A DNA stretch of 64,000 bases from Sclerotiophoma versabilis. Its lineage: Eukaryota; Ascomycota; Dothideomycetes; Pleosporales; Didymellaceae. Positions 27,412 through 38,172 of the stretch are shown one piece after another. The translations under genes and the position numbers were made by a program. Under the pieces are notes generated by a model. The model saw nothing but the letters and a program-made list of their open reading frames with translations, made no database searches and was not told where the DNA came from. The stretch covers positions 1,364,001 through 1,428,000 of the forward strand of contig JAAROD010000095.1 in assembly GCA_012274445.1 (NCBI GenBank). The letters are read 5' to 3'. Each line of letters begins with the position of its first letter. Within the stretch, counting starts at the first letter, position 1.

Positions 27412-28997
27412 TTATAAAAAAACTAGCTAGAAACTAAAAGAAGAATTTTAACTATATTATAAATAGTAACTATATAGAAGAACTATATATACTACTAAGA
27501 GCCTACTTAGTATTACTAAAGTGTTTTTTCTCTATATAGGCTATAATAGCCTATCTACTAGAATAACTAAAAGTACTAAAAATACTATTAGTAGACTTAA
27601 AAGAAGTACCTATATAAAAGTTAATAAAGTAGTAATAAGTACTAATATTACTCTGTATATAGTTAGAGTAAGCTCTATTCTACTATCTAATAATAAATAT
27701 ATAGGTAAGAAAAGCTATAAATATCTTCTTACCTTAGATAGTAGTAGTATAGTTATTAGTATAACTAGTAAGGTTAACAGTACTATAGAAGTAAATAATA
27801 AAGGCTTTAAAGTAGAAGAGAAACTAGGTAAGTAGCTAATAAGTATAGATAGTTATATAAATAATAATAAGAAAGTAATTATAAACTCTGGTACTAAAAA
27901 TTAAATTATATAGAAACTAGTTAAAAAATTAAAAAAAGTAGTTAGTAATATAATAGATATTAATCTATATAGAATATTAGTAAAGAAAAAGACTATAAAA
28001 GAAAAGAGTACTATATAAAAGTAAATATAAGAACCTAGTAGAGCTTAGTAGTAAGAGCCTTATTTATAATATACTATATAGTATAGTACTAGTTAAAGTT
28101 AGTAGAACCTTAAGAAATATTAATATTAGCTAGAATAATACTTCTAGTAGTTATATAGGTAATAAGCTAGTAAGTAATATTAATAAGGTAGTTAAAGGTA
28201 GTAGAGTAAGTACTGTTTACAGAGCTACTAGTAGAACCTTAAAGGTAGTTAAGGCTACTACCTAGCTAGCTACTAGAACTCTATATACTATAAGTAGAAG
28301 TAAATATAATAATATATAGAAGTAGAAGATTATTAAAAAGAAAAACTTCTAGAAAAGTATATAAAACCTATAGAATAATTAATAAGTTAAGTATAAAGTA
28401 AAAAAAGAAAAAAGCTTTTAGAAAAAAGTTTATATAGTTTATATAAAAGACTTAAACTTATATACCTCTACTAAGACTATAAAAGTCTTAAGGTAAAGTT
28501 AATAGACTAATAGTTACTATATAGAAGAGTAATTATAAGTTAAGTTATAAAATAAGGTAATATAACTAATTAGAACTACTACTAGTACTAGAGCTATATA
28601 TAAATAGACTATAATTAGCTAGTACTATATAAGTATAAGTAAAGAAGTATATATATAATAAAATTATAGCCCTATAGTAAAACCTAGATTACTTAATTTA
28701 GATACTATACTTTATTTTAAGAATAGTAGCTTATAGGTAACTATTTTACTATTATATTACTACTCTAAGTTTTATATATAAGCAAACGTATTAAAGTAAA
28801 AAAGAAAAGTATTATTATAGGCTAAGCTCTAAGTATATAAAACTACGTACTAAACCTATATATATAATTATAGAGTATAGCTTAGTATTTTACTATATCT
28901 TATATAAGAAGAGATAATTTCTTTTTCTTTCTTTATTTTTCTACTTTTATAGTATAGAATAAATATATACTTATTAGAAAGCTACTTAAACTCTTAA
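27412..28997. other. Unclassified RIP'd sequence
   Basis: AT-rich with RIP composition. It may be the continuation of Gypsy-D beyond the Gypsy-2 insertion, but no family domain could be recognised with confidence. A retropepsin-like INSGT motif at about 27,878 could be a mutated DSGT. It holds one 104-codon open frame, listed separately. Confidence 0.6.
27521..27835 (+). pseudogene. Open frame surviving in RIP'd DNA, unknown
   Basis: This 104-residue frame is the only stretch of 100 codons or more without a stop in the first 29 kb. It is rich in Ser, Thr, Lys, Asn and Ile, as expected after G/C loss. No domain is recognised. Just downstream, in the same direction, the RIP'd frame continues and contains KVIINSGTKN (about 27,870-27,900), which resembles a mutated retropepsin motif. 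The frame is therefore probably a piece of retroelement gag rather than a gene. Confidence 0.3.
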
Positions 28998-29140
28998 TAG
29001 TAACTATATATATTTTTTACTTCTAGGCTAGTTCTAGATTAAAGTAGAGCTAATTAATTATTCTTATCTACTAATCTAATCTCTCTAATCTACTTATATT
29101 ACTATTAATAATTACGTAATTATTAACCTTTACTATAATA
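28998..29140 (-). repeat. LTR fragment of the Copia-C family
   Basis: Closely similar, in the same orientation, to 19166-19309, the outer part of the Copia-C LTR. Differences are mainly C/T and G/A plus small indels. It ends at ...ACTATAATA, exactly where the Gypsy-3 remnant begins. The rest of the element is not recognisable on the left. Confidence 0.6.
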
Positions 29141-30034
29141 GTTATAAACTATACTACTAATTTCTAAGCTATTACTTATAATACTAACTAGAATAACACT
29201 ACTCTAATAACTATATTTAGGCAGAGCTTAAAGCCTAAGGTTAAGAAAGAACTTATATATACTAGCGCAGTAATTAGAAGCCTTAAATACTTAGAGAATA
29301 AAGCTATTAATACTAATACTTATCTCTATAAGCTTTACCTAGAGTTAGAAAAAGATTTTTAAGTATAAGTTATAGGTAATATAAATAACTACTTATAACT
29401 ATAAAACTAGTAGTATAATAACAACCTATATTAAGGAGACTAAGGAGAATGCAACTACTACTAGTCTAATACTAAGTAATATATCTATAATAATATACAG
29501 AGTAGATACTTTAGACTAGAGGCTATAGACCTCTTAAACCTTAACAAAGGACTGCTACTAGGACGCTAGAATAAGAAAAAGGGTAGCTATAAGAAAGACA
29601 AGTCTAGTGTAACTTGTTACAGATATAGCAAGCAAGGCTACTATGCTAAGGATTGTTAATTAAAGAATAAGGTAGTTTAACAACTTAACGTACTTACCTG
29701 CAGAGATGCAGATGCTAGTAATAAATAGGAAATTCTTACTAATGACATAGGACGTCTTATGGAAGACCCTCAGACCGGATCTGATGACGAATACATTAAA
29801 CCATCTGATGAGGACATACGGAATATCCGAAGCCGAGCACCTACACCATACCACGAGTTGGAATCTCAACCCAACTCTCGAGCTAGATAGTCTACTCTAT
29901 ACTACTCATTGTTACCCTCTATTGTCACGGTGTTTCACTAGGCAATAACCCAACCCGATCTACTGCGCGCCGTTCATACCTGAGAACCAACAGAACCAGT
30001 GCTTACGGTCTTTGACTAAAGTACGACTTCAACA
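29141..30034 (+). mobile_element. Gypsy-3: internally deleted Gypsy copy at the isochore edge
   Basis: Begins inside gag (equivalent to position 21,386 of Gypsy-2) and follows it to about 29,862. It then jumps directly into the LTR, equivalent to about 27,233, and ends at the LTR terminus TTCAACA at 30,034. All of protease to chromodomain is missing. The gag zinc knuckle (29,620-29,658) still has its first and last Cys (CYRYSKQGYYAKDC). RIP damage is heavy on the left and disappears by about 29,750, so the LTR part gives a view of the unmutated family sequence. Confidence 0.85.
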
Positions 30035-31385
30035 GCTGTACCTAAGCTTCCTAAGACGCGTTAATAATAGGTTGTTGTTAAGACATTGGTATAGAAAGGG
30101 TACTTTAGTAGGGGCTTGGCAAAAGTAGCTCGCTTGCCTGTTGGCTCGCTCGCCCGTAGGGTACGTTAGCTCTTTTATAAGTAGGCTATTATAGTCTCTC
30201 TTAAGATACATTATACCTAGATAATTTCTAGACTTATAGTATTAAGTTACTACCTTTAGTTGTATAGAGAGAGGGGGGGGGGGTAATTAAAATATTAGGA
30301 TTAGGCTATATAACTCAAAGGGAAAGGAGGATAAGAGGGTATAGCTTGTATTTAAAGGGGTCACGAATAGACTAATTGCTAGCGAGCTAGCGATTGAGCA
30401 CCTGTGGGTTTATATACAGTCACTTCGGCCGCCCTACAGCTGGTTTCTGGCTGTAGTCGGAACCTCTGGCCCTATGCCTTGTCGTCAGGTATATGGCCTG
30501 GCAACGGTCAAGTTCAAAAGGCACTCTGCAGGCTGCATCGTCGTGTGGTACATGGAGATTCTGGCTTGGGCACGATTAGCAGCACTGGACCCGTGGACAC
30601 ACAAAGCGTAATGGTGGCCGGGGAACAGCAGGGCAGGCTTGCGGCAGCCATGTGGGTTTGGAGGTGCATGATTCAGAGTGTGGCCAAGATGTGGTTAAAG
30701 CCAGCGGGAGATGTGCGACCGAAGTCAAGGCCGGGGTGCGGAGCCGAGCTGAGACGAGATGGCCTTGTCTGGGTGGCGATGGATGGAATGACATGTGTGA
30801 GGGCAGTAGTGGCGACAAAGGGCAATCGACGCGCGACCAGGCGCTTGAAGCCAGTCTTCCCGCGTTGGATGGTGGGCGTGAGTGGTAGGGCGGATAAAGA
30901 CGACGCAGGGCCAGTAAGTGGGTATGCCGGCGCCGCAAGGTCTGTCTGTGCGCGCGTTGGACTGCAGGAACACGGCTACTACCGAGCGTGAAGGCTGACA
31001 GGGCCTGTGTGCGCGCGAGGCCGGCGGAGGTCGCACCAACATGTCGCCGTTGACACGCAGCTGTTCGCTTGTCGTGCGCACACTCCAGCCAGTGTCTCGA
31101 GTCAGCTGACGTGCTGCCACTGCTGTCAGCCTCTGCGCTGTTCGAGCCTCGACTTTGGACGTTGCCAATCCCCGCACAGCCACTCGGTCGCAGGTCCCCG
31201 GCAACGCCTATCAGGGGCATCCTCAACACCGCAGCCACAGCGCCCGGCGCTGAAACCCTCTGGACACGCCAGCAAAACGTCGGCGGCCTATACTGCAAAA
31301 GCTATACCTCCACCCACGCACGCCGCGACTGCTCGTGATGCCCGCTCGCCCACTTCCCCCTCGATAGCCCGACACGTCTGGTGCC
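30035..31385. other. Isochore border and upstream region of the DOCK gene
   Basis: Composition passes from mixed (30,035-30,350) to GC-balanced. It holds a run of eleven G at 30,273-30,283. Several overlapping open frames exist on both strands at 30,400-31,340, but they have biased composition, overlap each other and show no known domain. I read this as promoter and 5' untranslated DNA of the next gene. Confidence 0.5.
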
Positions 31386-34300
31386 ATGCCGAGCTGGAGA
31401 CCGCTCCCGCGCATCGCGTTCGCAATATGCACCCACCCATTCCAGCCCTCGTCGCCCGCCGACCTGCCGCTCGAGATTGGCGACGAGCTGTATGTAATTG
31501 AGCAGGGCGGCCACGACGGCGCCTGGTTTCGCGGCTACCTGGTTGCGCCGCCGTCGCTGCTGGCCGGCCTCACGAGCGTGAAAGGCCAGACGCTGGAGGC
31601 GCGCGTGTTTTCGGGCATCTTCCCCCGCGTCTGCGTCGAGGTGCGCGAAGTGCTGGGCGAGGGAAAAAGCAATGCAGCCGCCGAGGCGCGCAACGAGTCG
31701 GCCCAGAGCGAAGACCGCGCCAACGGCATCCTGACGCCCACCGAGAGCACACGTGCAACGTCTGGAGATGTCGTGCCCGCCCTCCCCTCCTCTGCCTCGC
31801 GTCCTCTATCGCGCCGACGGTCGAGCAAGAAGCGCACAGCCAGCCATGGCTCACAATGGACCTCGCGGGAGGACCGCCTCCGCCAGCTCATGCTGCCCCT
31901 GTCGCCCGTCTCAGACCCTACCGCTCCACGCCCACCTGCGCCCGTACCTATGCTCAAGATTGGAGACGAGACACCGACCTCGTCGCAAGAGCCTCTCGTC
32001 GACGAGATTGCCTCCTGCTTGCGCGAATGGCACTCGACCAAGGTCCATGAGCTGCTACTGGCGCGCAAGTACACACTGCTGGATAACATGTCTTCATTGG
32101 TCAATCGACTAGACACAGCACGGCGACAATTGCTGCACAAGGTTCTTACTGCAAAGGAGCTGGAGAGGGTACGGGAGGCTACCGTCTGGAACCTTGTCGC
32201 AGGAAACAAACTGCTGTCTGGAGATGTTATTGTGCGCAGCCCTTCGCAGCGTGGTCGAATCTTGACAGGAGACGATTCAGCTATCGAGAAAACGAAGCTG
32301 CAGTCCATGATGAGCCTGCTGGAGAGCCGACCCGTCCCACAGCCGGACGAACACAATCTGCACCACTTGTTTGTAAGCCTGCGGCGTGTAGCAGGCGACG
32401 TCGTACCTGGTGCTGCTCAAGTGAGTATGTATCTGTGTCTAAAGACGCCTGGCATGGCTCCACAGCCACTTTCAGAAGCATACTCATTCGATCTAACCGC
32501 GAGGGACGGGTCCTCAGTTTCCCTGGCTGGTGACAAGCTGCGTTCACTAATCGTAGGCCTAAGCTCTACTGACATTGGCGAGGGTGCCGGCTCTGGCTCA
32601 AGCATATATCTTGTCTTTAGACTGATGATCAACGAGCCAATATCCACTGTCGCTCAGGAGAAATCTGCCATGCCCAGAGACGGTACCAACCCTAGTGGAG
32701 CAGGAGTACAGCCTTCACAGCATGGAAGCATCAAGGGCGGTAGACGAAGCGCCATGTTTGGCTCTAAAAGGAAGGATTCATCCGCCACGACGTCTAGGAC
32801 TACCACTACCTCAACAATAACCGACACCTCAGAAGGACGTTACACAAGCCATGACCTACAGAAATCGCAGACTTCTGAAGGTCGACCTGTCTCGGCTGCT
32901 ACCAAGAATAGAACTCCTTCGAGAGACCAGAAGACTTTGAAAAGGGCTGTTGCAGTCGGCATTCTGCGCGTAAACTATGTCATGAGAAACGTAGCAGAGG
33001 CTGACCACACAGTCACCCTTTGGTCCACGACTGGCTCATCTGATGACGCATCACAGGAAGATGCAGGATGGGACGATATCTTGACCGAGCTCTACCCAAG
33101 TGCAAGTGGGAAGTATAGGCGCAATGGTGATATCAGCAGCATCACCGTCCATCTCAAGGCTTTTGTCCACCCAGACGCTGAGGGTTTGATCGAGAAGACG
33201 CCAACGATGCTTCATAACATCAAGCAGACTCGAAAGATCGGATTCTCAGGCGCCCCAACCAAACCGCGTAGTGACATATACGTGACACTCGTGGAGCCAT
33301 TTCTGCCCAGGAATACCTTTCTGGCTCATCCTAAGACCGGAACAGTACCCCTTGTACAATCATCCCCCATGGAAAGCCTGCAGTTGACCATCGAAGTCCG
33401 CAAAAGCTCAGGAGAGAGGATAGAGGGTTGCATTTACCCTTCCACTAACAGCGCCGGGCACACTGCTTGGCGCACTACAGCAGTGGGAAGAGGGGAAGGA
33501 TGGAATGCCACCATTCGACTCGCCATTGATCCACAAGATGTGCCTGGATCCCACCTCGTCATGAGTGTGGCAGATGCACCGGGTTTTCCCTTTGCGCTAT
33601 GCTGGATGCCGCTCTGGAGCCAGGATGCTTTTGTACGAGACGGTGACCACGCACTGTCTCTGTACCGCTACGACGAGTACACTTCGGGAATGATTGCAGG
33701 GAAAGGCGCGTATCTCGGATTGCCTTGGAGCGCTAAAAAGAAGGACGAGCATGTCATGGGTGGCCCCATGGCCGCCGTACGTGTCAAGACCTTCCTGTGC
33801 AGTACAAAGTACTCCCAAGATCCCACGATTTTGGGGCTTATCAGGTGGCAAGAGCAACCACCAGGTGACCTTGTTGGTCTGCTTCGACGCTTCAACTTCG
33901 TACCAGAAATCGAGATAGTGAAGCTACTGAGCGAGGTTTTCGATGCGTTGTTCGCTATTCAGAGTCATTATGCTGGTAGTGACGAGTATGAGGACCTCAT
34001 CTTCAATGCTGTAGTCATCGTTTTGGGTATCGTCCATGACCGCCGATTCAACCTGGAGCCACTGGTTGACCAATACGCAAGGACCAAGGAATTTCACTCA
34101 CTCGTAACGTCTTGTTTCACGCAAAGCTTTGGACGACTCCTGGCCAGACCTCTTGAGTCTGAGAGTTCGCGTCGCTTACGCGCCACCTTCAAAGTCGGAA
34201 ACCTTGTCACAAAGTTTCTCGTGAACGCACGAGAGAAACAGAGGGTCAAAGAAGAAAGCATTGGCATCAAGGATCGTACGCAGTTCAACAAGGAGCTCAA

Positions 34301-37300
34301 GGGCTTGTTCGCCTCTCTTGAGCATCTGATGAAGAATCCATCCCCAGTACTCATTGGAACGAAGACGCTGCTAGTGCAGAATTTTCATTCATGGCTCCCA
34401 GAACTGGAAGGATGCATGTCATCTATGGAAATCTTCAAGCTTGCAGAAAGCTTCGTTGAGGCTTGTGTCGACGTGCAAGGCAAGCTTGTGCTCTACAAAT
34501 TGCTGTTGATCCATCACATTTCAGAGCTCCAGGTTTTCCGTACACCGGATACTCGAAAGATCCTCCTTAAGAAGACTGTCGCATGGCTTGCGCCATATTG
34601 GGGTCATGTTGAAACTGTCTCAGAGCAATGGAAGGACCAAGTGCGCCTGTGCTGTTCAGTCGTGGCGTCACAGGTTGGAGAATTGGGTCAGGAAGCGTGC
34701 GACTATATGCCGAAGCTAGTGCACTCCTACCGCGCAATACAGGCGACTCCTCGAGCGCCCAAAAAGAGCCTTTCGCTTCTGTTTCCCACGACGTATCCGT
34801 TTCAGTCTCGGCCAACGACCACGGAGGCAACATTTGACGAAGCCCTCATCGAAATTTCTGCTGTTCTTGCTGCCATGTCTAGCTTGCCAACAATGATCCA
34901 CCTTGACTGGCAGAAGGAAGAGACCGCGGAATTTCTCTTCTCTGTACTACAAGTCTATATTTCCATTCTCGACTGCGAAGCGTTCCCTAGCTCTTGGCTA
35001 AGCGTGCACATCTATCATCATAAGGCTACTATGCGCGCTCTTACAAAGATGTTCGGCATTTTGGCTGACTCATTCCTTCCTTTACCAGACGAGGCGGACC
35101 AATTTAATACCGACCTTTGGCGAGCCTTCTTCGATGCACTTTTGAAGCTTGTTGGCAGTGATGCACTTGCTTTGGAGACCTTCCCAGAGCAGAAGAGGCG
35201 AGCTGTTTGGAAAATTGCTGGCGATGTTCGTGAGCACGGCGCTGAATTGCTGCAACGCAGTTGGGAAGCGATCGGCTGGGAAGCAAGTGTCGAAGAAAAG
35301 AGTCAATACGGACTTGAAAAGATGGGAGGCTTTCAAGTTCAATACGTGCCTGGCTTGGTCGCACCAATTGTGGAACTCTGTCTCAGTGTTCACGAAGGGT
35401 TGCGCAGCGTTGCGATTGAAGTCCTACAAACTATGATAGTAAGCGAGTGGACACTGAGCGAGGACCTGTCACTCATACAGGCTGAGATGATCGACTGTCT
35501 TGACCACCTGTTCAAGACCAAGCATCTCACAGAGTCGGTGCTCCAAAAGCACTTCATTCAGGAGCTTGTAGAGCTGTTTGAGCCTCTTGCTCAAGACCCT
35601 GAGGAACCGCTCCTCGCTGCGCTAAAGGGCCTTATCGCCACCATCGATGACCTGTTAGACCTTCTTGTTGCTGTACACAGCACTGAAGCCACGGGCGAAA
35701 TCTTCCACATTATGGACACACTACATCTAATGGAGTTCCTTAAAGACATGCAGAAAGAGGACATGTACATCCGTTACGTTCACCAGCTAGTCGACTTACA
35801 AGTCGAGGCGCACAATCATACCGAAGCCGGCCTTGCCTTACGCATGCATGCTGAGCTGTACGAATGGGACCCTAATGTTACTGTCGATCCCTTGACTGAG
35901 CCCAGCATGCCACCGCAGCCCTCGTTCGAGCGAAAAGAGCAACTGTACTTCCAGATGATCGAGCACTTCGAAACTGGGCAGTCTTGGAATAATGCACTCA
36001 GTGCGTATGCGGAGCTGGCCTTACAATACGAGCGCAATGTCTTCGACTTTGTCAAACTTGCCAGGACACAGCATGCTATTGCAAAGATCCATGAAAGCAT
36101 AGCGAAGGGCGAACGGTTCAATCCACGCTACTTCCGAGTTGTGTACAAGGGCCTTGGATTTCCTGTTGGCCTGCGCGACAAGCAGTTCATTTTCGAAGGC
36201 TCTTCTAGCGATCGCCTGGCGTCCTTTACCGATCGTATGCAAGAGCAGCATCCCTCAGCACAAATACTCAATCCCGGTGCCGAGCAAGATGTTGAAGGCC
36301 AGTATCTGCAGATTTACCCCGTCAGCCCGCAGAAGGACCTTACACATCCAATATATCAGAGAGCCAAGGTGTCCCAGTCTGTACGAGATTACCACCTTCT
36401 GTCGCGACCGTCTCATTTTACTTCGGCATCTCGACGCTCGCCGTCTCGCGCTACTACCCAGGACAATAGTGTGGAGAAGACTCTGTATACTACGGCAGAA
36501 GCGTTCCCTACAATACTGAGGCGCAGCGAAATAGTTGCCGTCGGAACCATCACCCTGAGCCCCTTGCAAACAGCCATTGAGAGGACCTCACGCAAAACCG
36601 TGGAGCTTGCTAGTCTGGAAAAGAGGATCAACGATGGTGACGATACAGCATTCAACACAATGACCCAAGAACTCATGTATGCTGTTGACACAAACATCGA
36701 AGGATGCGTTGCCAACTACCACGATCTGCTACCGAACCCTCGGCGCTCGATGGATGAAGACGAGGACACAGAGCCTCAGGTGGACCCGCCGAACCCGCTG
36801 GAAAACGCATTGCGGGTGAGCTTGGTTGACTACGCGTTGGTTATCCGACGCTGCTTGGCCATGTACACTAGGCCTGCTCAGCAAGCCACCAAGTTGGATC
36901 TCTCGCAGCGTAAGTGGTTATTTAATATCCAGAAGTAGCTTGACTAATCAGAATGTACAGGTTTTGAGGCCTCTTTTCACCGGGAACTAGCAATCCTAGC
37001 GCCGCCCAATGCGCCGCCCCAGACACGGTCCCCGACAGGTTCTTGGCTCGCAGCAGCCACATCTCGATCCCAAGTGGCAAGCCCAACGCCAGATGATCAG
37101 CAAGTCAACGGCAGCAGGGTCACATCGCCCAACCCCGACGAGCGAGCGGGTCGTCAAGACAAGAAGCGCATGAGTCTCGCATTCCTTACGAAGGGGGTCA
37201 TAACTGGCGAAACACAGCCGGTCAAGGAGAACAAGAAAGGAGAGGTGACAGGGCTGCCGGAACAAACGGACGACGGCGAGTCGACATCAACGTCGACATC

Positions 37301-37604
37301 GACACACAGTCGCAGCCGCAGCAAAGACACCAATCGCACACGCCTTTCGCTGAGCTTCCTGCGCCCCTCGTCGCCGCTCGAAGCGCTACCGGATTTCGCA
37401 AGCAGCGAGAACGTCAACAGTATGGGTCGAGCTGCGAGCCAGAAGAGCAGACCCGAGACGAGTCGGAGTGAGAAGAGCAGCGACGGCACAGGTCGGAAGG
37501 GCAGTGTGAAGAAGAGGCTCAGTTTCATGAGTATTAGCAAGAAGAGCAGTAAGAACAGCGTTGCAGGAAGGGGACGGGTGGGCGATGTGCTCGTGGAGGA
37601 GTAA
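31386..37604 (+). CDS. DCK1: DOCK-family guanine nucleotide exchange factor (DCK1-like)
   Basis: Two exons, 31386-36909 and 36961-37604, give 2,055 residues. The 51-nt intron has GTAAGT, a TGACTAA branch site and ACAG, and joins in frame at CAG C|GT. An N-terminal SH3 domain (about residues 10-65) is followed by an Arg/Ser-rich linker, a DHR-1/C2-like domain (about 620-810, beginning near RSDIYVTLVEPFLPRN) and a helical region. The C-terminal DHR-2 exchange domain (about 1,400-1,880) includes QTAIERTSRKTVELASLEKR. The last 200 residues are low-complexity Ser/Lys/Arg. Such proteins activate Rho/Rac GTPases; yeast Dck1 works with the ELMO-like Lmo1 on Rho5 at the cortex and mitochondria. The first ATG after the GC-rich leader gives the conserved fungal start MPSWRPLPRIAFA. 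The symbol rests on domain architecture. Confidence 0.88.
36910..36960 (+). other. Intron of the DOCK gene
   Basis: The 1,850-codon first exon runs into a stop at 36,938 unless this 51-nt GT-AG segment is removed. Removing it opens a further 214 codons in frame, which supports the splice. Confidence 0.85.
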
Positions 37605-38172
37605 GGCACGTGGCGCAGATGTGTGTTTAGTTCCTTTTGCGTTCCGTTCTAGAGGTGCGGGGTCTGGGGTGAAGAGGCAGGATTTCCAAGGAAGATTTGT
37701 AATATATGCTCCAAGATGGGTGTGAAGGGAGGTTATTTGTATAGTAGCCGGTCTTGTTCTTGTGTATACCCTAGTTGTTCGGTCAGGTAGATTGGGTTTT
37801 GTAGATGAAGCATTGCGGTTGATAGGGAAAGTCCAAACTCTCGAGTGCAGTTGCTCGGGGCGTGGTTGTGTGTTGTGTGTTCCAGGGTGCCGGCCGTGGT
37901 GGTGGTGGTGGTGGTGGTGGTGGTGGTGGTGGTAGTAGTCGTCGTCGTCGTCGTCGTCGTTGTCGCTGTCGTGGTCATTATCGTTGTGTGGCGGTGGTCC
38001 TTGCTGTGTGGCGGTGTCGTCGTCGATGCGGCGGCCAATCACAGCCGACGACGGCAGGCGAGCAGGCTGCAGGGGTGGCAGGCAGGACCCACCGCTATCG
38101 ATTAAGAAATTCGCGCGGCCACAATTTTGATCGGGGCAGGCCGCACGCCTCTCTGCAACGACAGCCGCCAAC
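37605..38172. other. Intergenic region with trinucleotide microsatellite
   Basis: Covers the 3' end of the DOCK gene and the RRP12 promoter. No gene is supported. Long frames here encode only homopolymer runs from the microsatellite at 37,896-37,960. Confidence 0.7.
37896..37960 (+). repeat. Microsatellite (GGT)12 then (CGT)7
   Basis: Twelve GGT units at 37,898-37,933, a short AGTAGT link, then seven CGT units at 37,940-37,960. It lies about 210 bp before the RRP12 start codon and is likely length-variable between strains. Confidence 0.9.

Larger units (their letters stand above)
1..29600. repeat. AT-rich, RIP-mutated transposon isochore
   Basis: Base composition is extremely AT-rich with TpA everywhere and almost no CpA or TpG. 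Every recognisable coding frame is full of TAA and TAG. Copies of the same element differ almost only by C/T and G/A changes; for example the LTR at 27330-27400 compared with the unmutated copy at 29940-30030. This is the pattern of repeat-induced point mutation, known from Pezizomycotina. No host gene is visible inside. The right edge lies at about 29,600-30,300, where normal composition returns. Confidence 0.95.

Noticed and set aside
30055..30240. Short minus frame (60 codons) with repeated GCTCGCT-like sequence
   Set aside because: Lies at the isochore border with mixed composition and no domain; probably decayed repeat or spacer.
30404..31338. Several open frames of 70-240 codons on both strands before the DOCK gene
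   Set aside because: They overlap each other on both strands, are dominated by Arg, Ala, Pro and Ser from GC-rich DNA, and show no domain or splice logic.
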